Shown one piece after another: positions 1 to 10,150 of a stretch of DNA of 64,000 nt. Position numbers and translations under genes: made by a program. The notes beneath the pieces are model-generated. The model did not search any database. It was not told the origin of the DNA and saw only the letters and a program-made list of their open reading frames with translations. Every line of letters begins with the position of its first letter. The first letter of the stretch is position 1. Origin of the DNA: Hofstenia miamia (lineage: Eukaryota; Xenacoelomorpha; Acoela); the NCBI GenBank assembly GCA_004352715.1, contig SCFE01000038.1, forward strand, positions 1,221,014 to 1,285,013, in the 5' to 3' direction.

Positions 1-116
1 AAAGTCATTTATTTGTGAAAGTGGCAAAGCAAGATTTCACCAGTATTGTATAAATTCCATGCACACAATCTCCCAAAGGAGGCACACAATTTCATTTTTG
101 CAAACAAGTTAATTGA

Positions 117-783
117 ATGTATTTAAGTTATATTCTTTTAATTATATGTACAAATACGTTTTTGAAAGAATATATATATAATCCAGACTGTAATACTTAT
201 GATATTCATTTCAAAAATCGATCTGAACGTGGTGGGGGATTAATGATACTTGTTCCAAAATCCTTAAAATCAAAACGTAGAAATGATTTAGAAATTAAAC
301 ATGAGATTTTCGAAAGTATGTGGATTGAACTCATAAACATTTGCTACAATCTAAATAAAAATTATATTCCTGAATTTTGTAACCACAAAATTGAAGAAAT
401 AGAATATGCAATTCTTGAAAATAAGTTTATTAGTGTCCTTGGAGACTTTAATTCTAATTATTTAAATTCTGTTGAATCAAAGAAAATTGATCATATTTGT
501 GATATTTTTGATTTTCAAACTATTAATAAAACCAATCCAACTAGATTTTCTAATTTAACTGACTATTTTCTATCCGATAGTTGTAAGAAATATAAAACTT
601 ATATGTTTGAATCATTTAGTGATCACAATCTTTGCGTTTATGTTAGTAACCATAAGTTCAGGACAAAAAATAGGAAAGTTATTTATTCTAGGGATTTTAG
701 CAACTTTAATGAGCAAAAATTTATACACCTCTTGAAGAACATATCCTTTGATATAACCTACACTTTTAATGATGCCGATAGTA
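117..783 (+). mobile_element. LINE endonuclease-domain fragment (non-LTR retrotransposon)
   Basis: An open frame runs into the gap and encodes an apurinic-type endonuclease domain of a non-LTR retrotransposon, which nicks the target for target-primed reverse transcription. Visible signatures are SERGGG near residue 38, the GDFN motif near residue 108, and the C-terminal FSDHNLCVYVS block with the catalytic SDH. The first Met is not a real start, because the homologous region should extend upstream and the frame is closed there. The downstream RT part is lost in the gap. The endonuclease pieces at 17161-17776 on the other strand share the DYFL...FSDHxLCVY layout and are the same or a close family. 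Truncated copy; host gene unlikely. Confidence 0.85.
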
Positions 784-1116
784 NNNNNNNNNNNNNNNNN
801 NNNNNNNNNNNNNNNNNNNNNNNNNNNNNNNNNNNNNNNNNNNNNNNNNNNNNNNNNNNNNNNNNNNNNNNNNNNNNNNNNNNNNNNNNNNNNNNNNNNN
901 NNNNNNNNNNNNNNNNNNNNNNNNNNNNNNNNNNNNNNNNNNNNNNNNNNNNNNNNNNNNNNNNNNNNNNNNNNNNNNNNNNNNNNNNNNNNNNNNNNNN
1001 NNNNNNNNNNNNNNNNNNNNNNNNNNNNNNNNNNNNNNNNNNNNNNNNNNNNNNNNNNNNNNNNNNNNNNNNNNNNNNNNNNNNNNNNNNNNNNNNNNNN
1101 NNNNNNNNNNNNNNNN
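784..1116. other. Assembly gap (N)
   Basis: Run of N. It interrupts the LINE fragment on its left and ends in an AT microsatellite, the probable cause of the break. Confidence 0.99.

Positions 1117-1147
<31 letters not shown>
1117..1147. repeat. (AT)n microsatellite
   Basis: Uninterrupted AT dinucleotides directly abutting the gap. The true length is unknown. Confidence 0.97.
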
Positions 1148-1148
<1 letters not shown>

Positions 1149-1410
1149 GGGCTTTCGATACAAAATTTTAAAATATCTACTATGCGCTGCATACAAAAAA
1201 ATTATACGAGCGCAAGATACTATGGCGGAAGTTTTTTTTTAAAAAACCTGAAATTCATACATAGGAAATTAGATCTCCTATTCCAAATGTGCAATGTAAA
1301 ATTTTTTTGGATACAATGAATTATTTTAGCTTTCTATCAAAAAAGGTTCTGGATACTATGGAAAATCTTAAAGTGTGGGCGGTGGATACAAATCCAGTAG
1401 CATCTAGATC

Positions 1411-1436
1411 ATATATATATATATATATATATATAT
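1411..1436. repeat. (AT)n microsatellite
   Basis: About 13 AT units in noncoding DNA. Confidence 0.95.
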
Positions 1437-1489
1437 TAAGCATTGTCAAATATATTTTAATTTCTCGTAATATTCGGCAAAGGATTTAA

Positions 1490-2485
1490 TGAAAAAATAT
1501 TTCGAAATTGTGTGAAATTTAATTGTAAATCAAAAAATAATTGAAGGTGAGTTCTATGTACCCAATTGTGTTTTTTTATGGAAAATATTTTTGCCTATTA
1601 GTGTTTCTGTAATTTGACCTCCAAACACCATAATAAATGTTCACTTTTATAATAGCAGCAAAATTAAATAGCAATGCTCTATTAGATTTTTAATTAAGCA
1701 CATTTAATAAAACTAATTATATTCTTTTCATTTATTTCAATTATGGTAACTATTCACCTAGTTTAAAAGAAAATTGAAAACATCTTTAATTTCTGCAAAA
1801 TAATAAAATATTTACAAATATTATCGCTTAGTAATATTTCTTCTAAAGATTATTGCTTCAAAATCACACAACAGCTCTATTCTTAGCATTTTGGTAATTA
1901 TAATTACCTTTAATTTGTGACGTTCTTTGAAGTAATACGCAATTTTAGTTGTTCTAAAATTCCTCTAAAATTGCCCCAATGCTAATAATTTTTTTAATAC
2001 CAATCTCCTTCAGGGTAATTTTTAAGCAAGACATGTAGCTGACATTAAAAAATGTTCACTGCAGGTTATAATTTTGGTTGTGGGCTTTTAAGTAGCACTG
2101 TATAGAAATGCTTTTTGACGCCACTTAGTAAACGACTGCTAATTAAGAAATTGAATTAAGATAATTTCCTAAAACACAAATTGTTTAGGTACCAGCAGGA
2201 AGATTGACAAAGGCAATTGAAGACTCAACTAATGAAAATGAAACATAGTGACGTCATACTCATTAGACATAGAATTATCTAGTTTTTATATATTTGCGTA
2301 TTTCAAATTCGCTTAATGCATTAAGACAGGAAGTTGACTAGCAGCACTGAAATTTTTTAATGTAATAATTTAATGTATTGATTTATGATTATTATTCCTT
2401 ATCGAAATTTGTATATCGTACTTTGGGAAATTCTTAGTAAGCTCATTGGCCATGCAATTAGTTTGCATTAAAAAATATATATATA
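1490..2485. other. Noncoding AT-rich stretch
   Basis: No supported gene or element. The only motif I note is a perfect TGACGTCA palindrome at 2249-2256, which matches the CREB/ATF binding consensus. It lies about 1.1 kb (including a gap) upstream of the secreted-peptide gene. An 8-mer can occur by chance, so its function is unproven. Confidence 0.5.
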
Positions 2486-3128
2486 NNNNNNNNNNNNNNN
2501 NNNNNNNNNNNNNNNNNNNNNNNNNNNNNNNNNNNNNNNNNNNNNNNNNNNNNNNNNNNNNNNNNNNNNNNNNNNNNNNNNNNNNNNNNNNNNNNNNNNN
2601 NNNNNNNNNNNNNNNNNNNNNNNNNNNNNNNNNNNNNNNNNNNNNNNNNNNNNNNNNNNNNNNNNNNNNNNNNNNNNNNNNNNNNNNNNNNNNNNNNNNN
2701 NNNNNNNNNNNNNNNNNNNNNNNNNNNNNNNNNNNNNNNNNNNNNNNNNNNNNNNNNNNNNNNNNNNNNNNNNNNNNNNNNNNNNNNNNNNNNNNNNNNN
2801 NNNNNNNNNNNNNNNNNNNNNNNNNNNNNNNNNNNNNNNNNNNNNNNNNNNNNNNNNNNNNNNNNNNNNNNNNNNNNNNNNNNNNNNNNNNNNNNNNNNN
2901 NNNNNNNNNNNNNNNNNNNNNNNNNNNNNNNNNNNNNNNNNNNNNNNNNNNNNNNNNNNNNNNNNNNNNNNNNNNNNNNNNNNNNNNNNNNNNNNNNNNN
3001 NNNNNNNNNNNNNNNNNNNNNNNNNNNNNNNNNNNNNNNNNNNNNNNNNNNNNNNNNNNNNNNNNNNNNNNNNNNNNNNNNNNNNNNNNNNNNNNNNNNN
3101 NNNNNNNNNNNNNNNNNNNNNNNNNNNN
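2486..3128. other. Assembly gap (N)
   Basis: Run of N flanked on both sides by AT microsatellite (ATATAT up to 2485 and TA repeats at 3129-3150). Confidence 0.99.
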
Positions 3129-3150
3129 TATATATATATATATATATATA
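3129..3150. repeat. (TA)n microsatellite
   Basis: Eleven TA units at the right edge of the gap. Confidence 0.95.
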
Positions 3151-3315
3151 CGTTTTTTATTAGATTGGATAAATCAACAGAATTTCTCAATTTTTCTTTA
3201 ATTATATTTCAAATTTCTTCATTTGTAAAGACAAACAAATTAATTGATGTCGTTTCATTAAATTTTGCAATTTGTAAAAATTAACCAGCCGTCGATTCTA
3301 TTGGTAGACTCTCCG

Positions 3316-3324
3316 CATAAATAG
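3316..3324 (+). promoter_or_regulatory. Possible TATA-like box of the secreted-peptide gene
   Basis: CATAAATAG lies about 32 bases before the ATG at 3356. If it is the true TATA box, the 5' UTR would be very short. A spliced or more distant 5' exon is the alternative, and the gap upstream hides the answer. Confidence 0.3.
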
Positions 3325-3355
3325 GTGGAATTGATTCAATTGATTTAAACCGAGA

Positions 3356-3529
3356 ATGACGATAGTTGTCAAATTATACCTCGTCTGCGTGGTTCTGATA
3401 TGTCTATGTCTGAGCACAGTCGCCATGGACTTCTGGAAACCAAACTGGGAAAGTGATATGGGAGTCGAAGGCCAATATCCACCGGAGTATTTCAACGGTC
3501 AATTTCTAGATGAAATGGAAGGAAGTTAA
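3356..3529 (+). CDS. Small secreted acidic peptide (57 aa), orphan
   Basis: A complete short ORF from ATG 3356 to TAA 3527-3529. The first 23 residues are a textbook signal peptide: MTI, Lys6, then a long Leu/Val/Cys hydrophobic core ending STVA, a plausible signal-peptidase site. The predicted mature chain of 34 residues has no cysteine. It is strongly acidic (eight Asp/Glu, one Lys) and aromatic-rich, with FWKPNW near its start and a YPPEYF segment in the middle. Base composition is richer in GC than the flanks, as expected for coding DNA here. An AATAAA signal follows 30 nt after the stop. No dibasic processing sites or amidation Gly-Lys-Arg are present, so a classical neuropeptide precursor is unlikely; a secreted cuticle, gland or exocrine peptide is possible. 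I do not recognise a family. Confidence 0.62.
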   Translation: MTIVVKLYLVCVVLICLCLSTVAMDFWKPNWESDMGVEGQYPPEYFNGQFLDEMEGS

Positions 3530-3559
3530 ACTGTGAATTTTTAGTAGTTTACACTAATT

Positions 3560-3565
3560 AATAAA
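3560..3565 (+). terminator. Polyadenylation signal AATAAA of the peptide gene
   Basis: Canonical AATAAA 30 nt after the stop codon of the 57-aa ORF, implying a 3' UTR of about 50-60 nt if used. Confidence 0.5.
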
Positions 3566-3569
3566 TTTA

Positions 3570-4990
3570 ATACACTTGAATTTTCTTTTTTAACTGATAC
3601 TAATAACGAAAATTATTTTTCAACAATATTTTGTTATTACTTATTTTTGTCAAGGAATTATTAGAGACGTGTCTAAAACAAACTGAATAAAATGGAATTT
3701 GAATCTAAGACTCTATAAAGACAAGCTAATTTGATTTTTAGATGTTTCCATTAATTGAAGCTGCTAATAAATCGTATTAAGGGCTGCTAGTATGCAAAAG
3801 GTACCCAAAGCAAAGATAAGTTTAGGCATTAGTTATATTAAATCAAATCCTTTAAATTTCGTAATTTTATTTTAGTTAGCAGTTTTTTGTAATCTAAATG
3901 TGATTATACCTAAACGCAAAGCACTTTGATTTGTGAAAAATAACAATATGAATTAGTTTTTTAAAAACTTTTTTCCTATTAGTTAAAATTTTTATTTCGT
4001 AATTAATTTATTTCAGTTACTTTTATATAGGTGCTTATTTAGAACGAGACGGGAGTTCGGCGAATGAGATTTTCGCCTCCCCCAAAATCATAAAAATCAC
4101 AAATGTATTATTGTCCTTAATTCTTATAATCTCGCTGTGTAGGACTGAATCTTGACGTAATAATAGAAGTTGCCACTAAATGTGACAAAATGAAATCAAA
4201 TAACAATAATATATTAATTTCTAATATTCTGTCCTCTACAACTTTATCATGATCATAATGTTATTTTTCACTGAAGTAGCTAAGGCCATATCATTTAACT
4301 TATATTTCAAAGATACAAGAATGAGTCATACTTTGCAAGGGCCAAGTGACCCTTCCCCCTAAAAATCCTACTTTTTTAATACCCTTTTTAATAAATCATT
4401 GAGGATGGGTTTTATAATGAATTACATTTAATTGTAAAAAGATTTGAGTGAACACTTTTGACTCAACTTGTCTTTGTTTCTCGATCAGGTAAAATCCTAC
4501 TAGTATTTTTGAATTTTAACAAAGACTGATATTGTCTTTAAAACTAAAATCAATGATAGTTTTTCACATTATAAGAAAGGAAAAAATAATTTGCACTGGT
4601 TATTAGCTAAAATACTTTAAACGTAAGAATATCCACAAGTTGTATAATTGAACCTGATAAAGTAAAATACTCAACATTTTTTGTTAAATTCATTTAACGA
4701 CAATAACAACAACAACAACAACAACAAAAACATATATTTAAATTCTCATGTACATATACATGTATTTAGTTTACAAACTTATTAAGAACATAAATAATGC
4801 AACTTTCTTCATATGAGCTTAGTTATCACAGTAAGAGTTTGTTTCTTGGTTACATTTATAAACTTATAAATTAATAAATATTTTCATTTATTTTCCTTAA
4901 GTTGTACATCTTATTTTATAATTAGTCAGATAGTTGATATTTTTCCCTACATTAACATTTTTCAACTTCTTAAATAATATTTAATTTTTT
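3570..4990. other. Noncoding AT-rich stretch
   Basis: No gene or recognisable element apart from the AAC microsatellite at 4705-4726. Confidence 0.55.
4705..4726. repeat. (AAC)n microsatellite
   Basis: Seven AAC units preceded by CAAT. Confidence 0.95.
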
Positions 4991-4999
4991 TAAGGTCGG

Positions 5000-5650
5000 A
5001 CACTATTGCTCAATTTGTTCCATAGCGATATATTCAATAATTCTTAGGAACTTAATTTTACCAAATTTAGTTGTTCTTAGATTCAAATGATTTGGAATAT
5101 TCGATTTTCGTTTCCAAATTATCGATGAACATCTAGTATTTTGAAGCGATTCTAATGATTTTAGAGGTTATTTACAGATTATTTCTTTTTGAATTTGTTA
5201 CAATTATGTTTATTCCGAATTTATATAGTTTCTCAAATTTCGATTTTGCCTATTTCTTTAAGTTTGTTAACACACAAGATGAGTACAAGAATTGGGATAG
5301 AACAAGTGATCGAAAGAGTACTACTCTCCATTCTATTGGGATAAACTCCCTATTTTTTGAAATAATCTTATAACACATTCCACTTTCTTTATGAAATTGT
5401 TTCTTTGTCTCCAAAATTCAATTTATAATCAATTACTACTCCCAAACATTTTACGTTTGGTTATTCCAGAATGACGTTATATTTACGGGAAATTCCTTAG
5501 AATTCTCGGAAATACATATTATTAATATTGAACTCAATACACTGCTAGATCATATTTATTTAGAAAATGGCATTGCTAACTGCATTTAATAAATTAATTC
5601 TTCCAAGTTTCATGTCGCCTATTGAAAAAAATTCTGTAATAGAGATCGAC
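5000..5650 (-). mobile_element. Decayed LINE RT C-terminal region
   Basis: The minus strand, read across several stops and shifts, gives the block that follows the catalytic palm in LINE reverse transcriptases. First comes CLGVVIDYKLNFGD (the usual YLGV-ID-L-F box) near 5420-5470. Then, in order, FIPIEWRVVLFRSLVLSQF and LYSSCV at about 5280-5370, and KSKFEKLYKFGINIIV. The order and spacing match jockey/CR1-type ORF2. No catalytic motif survives, and the copy is non-functional. Confidence 0.65.
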
Positions 5651-6817
5651 TTTCAAATAATTGACAATATTTCTATACATGATAATCCAAACCACTAAAT
5701 TTGAGTTGTATCTGTTTTGAGTTGTATCTGTTAATTTGATTTGTTCCTAGCATAAATACATGATTCGATTCTTAAAGTGATTATATTTTTTGTCAGGCTG
5801 ATGCTAAAAAATGGACACTTTTCAGAAAAAATACGATTTTGGTGCACTGCTTATCACAAGGGAAACTAAAAAATGCTCTAAAAACTTGACTAAATATGCT
5901 TTCAAAGACTTAAAGGTATGCAAAAATTATGCTTTTATAAAATTACACATAAATATAAGTGGTTGAACGAGCTTATAATGTGTACATGGAATTACTGGTT
6001 AAAATGAATAATTAGGTATTTTATAGTCTTCAGGTAAGAAACTTTATCTGTTTTTACTACAGAATTACGCTTGCTACTGCAAACTACATTTTTGTGTATA
6101 TCTTTATGCTTCCCAAAAATTTTCAAATGCCTCTAACAAAATTGTCCAAGCCTTCGAAAGAAATACAATGCAACTATTTAACTTTTTAATTAATAAACTT
6201 AAAATTTGCATTTATGAAAGCAAGATCATTTTTAATTGTGGCAAATTTCCGAAAAGAATGTTTCAGCGGTGGATTTTGAAATTTAAACAACGGAATGCCT
6301 GCCGAAATAAACTCATTGCTAAGATCCTAACCAAAGCTCTATTGTTGTTGCGAGTCTCTGCTTGGCTGATGCTTCACAAACGCACTTAGAGCGGAAAATA
6401 GCATCTCCTTGTGCTGACAAGTCCTAAAAATAAATGGAAAATTTTCTTAAACGTTGAGACAGTGATTGTGCATTTTGGCATTGTAAAGCAGAGAGAATGC
6501 ATACTTAAGAGAAGCCAATTAAGGAATACTAAACGGTAATTTGTAGCTAATGAATTGTGACCATACCTGTATAATGTAATCACAGGAAAATTCGGGATAT
6601 TAAACAAAATATGTTATATCTCATTGGAAGCAGCATAAAAAAGATTGTTTTACTTTTATACTGTCAAAAAAATATGTCAAAATATGTTATTATTTTCCCT
6701 ACTTATCAATTAGAAAGGGCGTAGCCAAGAGGTGTCCCGGTTATCATTGTTATTTTATTATTATCATTTAATTTCTTCTCACAGCTTCATGCTGGTATCC
6801 CTCTCAGCCCGGGGAAC

Positions 6818-7050
6818 TCACCAGTTCCCAGGGAGTCTGAGAGCTTTCCTCAGGATTCTAGCTGTTCCTAACAATGCTGCCTTCTGTGCTACAAGTCCTC
6901 CCCACTTTGGTACTCCCAACTACTCAAAGTATCTCTTATGCTTCTTACTCACTGCTCTTAGTGCTCCTACTACTACAGGGACTACTTCAACTTTCTTTAA
7001 CTTCCACAGCCTTTCTATTTCCTCTGCTAACTCTCTGTACTTGTCTATCT
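6818..7050 (-). mobile_element. LINE ORF C-terminus with premature stop
   Basis: The minus-strand frame leaving the gap encodes KYRELAEEIERLWKLK, then VVPVVVGALRAVSKK, then ALLGTARILRKALRLPG and a stop at 6818-6820. I recognise this IERLW...VPVVVGAL...LLGTARILR...LPG-W signature as the extreme C-terminus of a retrotransposon RT polyprotein that is very common in aquatic invertebrates. An in-frame TAG follows YFE, so the copy is dead. GC content is well above the flanks. The catalytic part would lie in the adjacent gap. Confidence 0.7.
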
Positions 7051-8006
7051 NNNNNNNNNNNNNNNNNNNNNNNNNNNNNNNNNNNNNNNNNNNNNNNNNN
7101 NNNNNNNNNNNNNNNNNNNNNNNNNNNNNNNNNNNNNNNNNNNNNNNNNNNNNNNNNNNNNNNNNNNNNNNNNNNNNNNNNNNNNNNNNNNNNNNNNNNN
7201 NNNNNNNNNNNNNNNNNNNNNNNNNNNNNNNNNNNNNNNNNNNNNNNNNNNNNNNNNNNNNNNNNNNNNNNNNNNNNNNNNNNNNNNNNNNNNNNNNNNN
7301 NNNNNNNNNNNNNNNNNNNNNNNNNNNNNNNNNNNNNNNNNNNNNNNNNNNNNNNNNNNNNNNNNNNNNNNNNNNNNNNNNNNNNNNNNNNNNNNNNNNN
7401 NNNNNNNNNNNNNNNNNNNNNNNNNNNNNNNNNNNNNNNNNNNNNNNNNNNNNNNNNNNNNNNNNNNNNNNNNNNNNNNNNNNNNNNNNNNNNNNNNNNN
7501 NNNNNNNNNNNNNNNNNNNNNNNNNNNNNNNNNNNNNNNNNNNNNNNNNNNNNNNNNNNNNNNNNNNNNNNNNNNNNNNNNNNNNNNNNNNNNNNNNNNN
7601 NNNNNNNNNNNNNNNNNNNNNNNNNNNNNNNNNNNNNNNNNNNNNNNNNNNNNNNNNNNNNNNNNNNNNNNNNNNNNNNNNNNNNNNNNNNNNNNNNNNN
7701 NNNNNNNNNNNNNNNNNNNNNNNNNNNNNNNNNNNNNNNNNNNNNNNNNNNNNNNNNNNNNNNNNNNNNNNNNNNNNNNNNNNNNNNNNNNNNNNNNNNN
7801 NNNNNNNNNNNNNNNNNNNNNNNNNNNNNNNNNNNNNNNNNNNNNNNNNNNNNNNNNNNNNNNNNNNNNNNNNNNNNNNNNNNNNNNNNNNNNNNNNNNN
7901 NNNNNNNNNNNNNNNNNNNNNNNNNNNNNNNNNNNNNNNNNNNNNNNNNNNNNNNNNNNNNNNNNNNNNNNNNNNNNNNNNNNNNNNNNNNNNNNNNNNN
8001 NNNNNN
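7051..8006. other. Assembly gap (N)
   Basis: Run of N separating a LINE tail (left) from a hAT transposon 3' portion (right). Confidence 0.99.
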
Positions 8007-8089
8007 ATTAGCTAATTCATTAGTTAGGTAAGCTGCAATTGCATCTTTGATGTCCGACGCCAAATGCAATACGGTTGATTAGAACTTGA

Positions 8090-8242
8090 TTTACACTGTA
8101 CAATACTCGATCCTATTTGGGCATCCAAGGCTCCGAAACAATTTCCGAGGCCACGTTCAACTTTGCAGGCCTAACAGTCACAGATAGACGCAGTTCCCTC
8201 GATCCCGCGCACGTTAATGAACTTTTGGTTCTGCGAGATTGA
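8090..8242 (+). pseudogene. hAT transposase C-terminal (dimerisation) fragment
   Basis: The open frame ends ISEATFNFAGLTVTD, RRSSLDPAHVNELLVLRD and stop. This is the conserved C-terminal hAT dimerisation segment (family form: S-SE-xFS-aG-tvtd-RssL-pehv-eLlvLR). The frame is closed upstream by TGA at 8087-8089, and the rest of the transposase is missing or in the gap. The diagnostic FS is altered to FN. Relic of an autonomous hAT element; host domestication is unlikely given the truncation. Confidence 0.75.
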
Positions 8243-8329
8243 AATAAAGTATCTTAATCCTTTTATTGTATTATGCAATTTTTTTGTTAAATTTGCTTTT
8301 AAATTCATTATTTTCTTAATACCTGTAGT

Positions 8330-8451
8330 TTTCATCAGTATCGGGACCGATTTCGGGACCGGGACTAAAGTTATCGGGACCGATACCAGAGACCGGGACC
8401 ATTTTTCCTTTCGTGACCGGGACTAAAAATTTGAGGCCCCGCAAAGCTCTA
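8330..8451 (+). repeat. hAT 3' subterminal repeats and terminal inverted repeat
   Basis: GGGACCG/CGGGAC motifs recur at least six times between about 8341 and 8425, within 90 bp of the transposase end. They are followed by GAGGCCCCGCAAAGCTCTA, whose reverse complement (TAGAGCTTTGCGGGGCC) resembles a hAT TIR. Subterminal motif clusters of this kind bind hAT transposase. The 5' end of the element is not in view. Confidence 0.5.
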
Positions 8452-8871
8452 CTACGTACCTCCATTGTAAGCATATTTAAGTTCGAATGAATACTGCGGG
8501 AGCAATGGCCAAAAAATAGATATTTTGGGAAAAAAGTGCGATTCCCGTTAAATGTCTTAGAAATTTCAGACGGTTTCCCGCAAAATGTAAGGTTTCTGCG
8601 TTTTCTCTGTAGAACGCATATATATATACATATATTAGGGACATCCAAAAAATTTCTTTGGGTCGGAAAACGAGTGTCATATACATAAATTTTAAAAAAA
8701 TTGCTTCCAACAATCGAACTAAAGATTTCGATTTTCCATTAATATTGTTAAAAGCGTAATGCGATACCAAAATAAATCTTGCATACAGCAAACAAGCCCC
8801 CCTGCAGACTTTTAGGAACTATACGCATATGGGAAAAGTCGAAATAGGTTGCATGGCTTCATGCTCTAAAG

Positions 8872-9932
8872 CAAAAGGAGAAAGCCAAAAGTGTAGATAT
8901 AATGACAAAACAACTCCAAAAACTGTGGTCAGCATTTAGCTTCTCCATAGTTACGACAAAAGAAATACGACGAAAGTTGCGCAGATTTTATGAAGACTAA
9001 GAGGCATTTCAAAGATGCCCTACCAATGCAAAGGAACATCATTTTTTGCAAACATGGACAAAGTATTAGACTTCAAACTTTAATCTGACAAATTGTTGAC
9101 AACGGAAGACAAGAAATTTATAGTCTTTAAATGACTACGTATGCACAAGTTGGTCACACAGTAAAAAACCCTAACTGCTTCGATACACCAATCAAAGCGG
9201 ATACCTTTAGATTCTGGACGGGTTCCAGTGAACAATGTAGTCATGTGGCATGAACAAGACTTTAAAATGGATGATTATCAAACAGATGATGAAGATTTTG
9301 AAGAAAATCAAAGTGAGAATATTTTCTGCAGTTTCTCATCTGATCACATGGAAAGATCGTGAACAAATTTAGTGACAAATTTGATACTTTGCGGCTTGAG
9401 TACAAGAAAAACGTCAATAGTTTGCAGGAAAATGAAAGATGAAGTATCAATCTGCCTTCTTCGAGTCAGTCAGCAATTTGGAAAAGTAGTATCAGAGACA
9501 AAAAAAGCTGAAAATGAAATTAAGAAAATTTTGAAGACAAGTGAATGATTTTGTCTTCATTTTGATGGAAAAGATTAGTTCTATGTTCCATTGGCAAAAG
9601 TTGTCTAGCTGTCATCAAGCAATCTGGAATTCGAGATCAATTTACGCGCTGCGGGCTTTTTTCTCATAAAGAAATTACGTCCTGTTTGATCTATCATTGC
9701 AAATCAATTGGCATCATTGTGGTCCTCTGATCAGTATTACCGCGCTGATATCGACGAACCTCTAAAAAGAGCACTATCAATGTGTGATAATGAGCTCTCC
9801 TGTCTCTCTCGTCACTGGGTGACGGAACCATCAGCATTGAATGTGCCACGAATTAATCGCATTGTTGAATGTTGCATTCACATAATGAAAGTAATCTTAA
9901 AGACGACACGAAATGACGATTTGATCACCTAA
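8872..9932 (+). pseudogene. Decayed orphan coding region, probably transposon-associated
   Basis: A protein-like frame starts at 8872 and reads TKQLQKLWSAFSFS, then KEIRRKLRRFYED, then a TAA, then EAFQRCPTNAKEHHFLQTW, then a TAG. After shifts, later pieces read KMDDYQTDDEDFEENQSE (about 9266), KKAENEIKKILKTSE (about 9505) and FCLHFDGKD. The last open piece, at 9708-9932, contains RADIDEPLKRALSMCDNEL. At least four lesions break it. LWSAF...KLRRFYEDxEAFQR and LHFDGK recall uncharacterised multicopy proteins common in invertebrate genomes that are thought to belong to transposons. That link is memory and not a search. Confidence 0.5.
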
Positions 9933-10114
9933 AAATTCATGAATATAAATAAACGATAATTAACTGTCTTTGTTTTAGGAAAAAGAATCGAAAAGTTGGA
10001 GAAACTTTTTTCACTTACAAAGAAAATACTTCGGAGAGTAATCCAAAATCATATTTGTCCTCTCTAGGCAGCACAGCCCAATGAAAACAAAGAATATTCC
10101 GTTTTAGAAATACC

Positions 10115-10117
<3 letters not shown>

Positions 10118-10147
<30 letters not shown>
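10118..10147. repeat. (TA)n microsatellite
   Basis: About 14 TA units following CCCTAA. Confidence 0.95.

Positions 10148-10149
<2 letters not shown>

Positions 10150-10150
<1 letters not shown>

Noticed and set aside
2446-3201. Long ORFs spanning N runs (also at 784-1116, 7051-8006, 17801-17964, 24498-25446, 27784-27950)
   Set aside because: The codons are N; the apparent length is an artefact of the gap.
3298-3495. 65-codon minus ORF opposite the secreted-peptide gene
   Set aside because: Antisense shadow; no signal peptide or poly(A) signal, whereas the plus frame has both.
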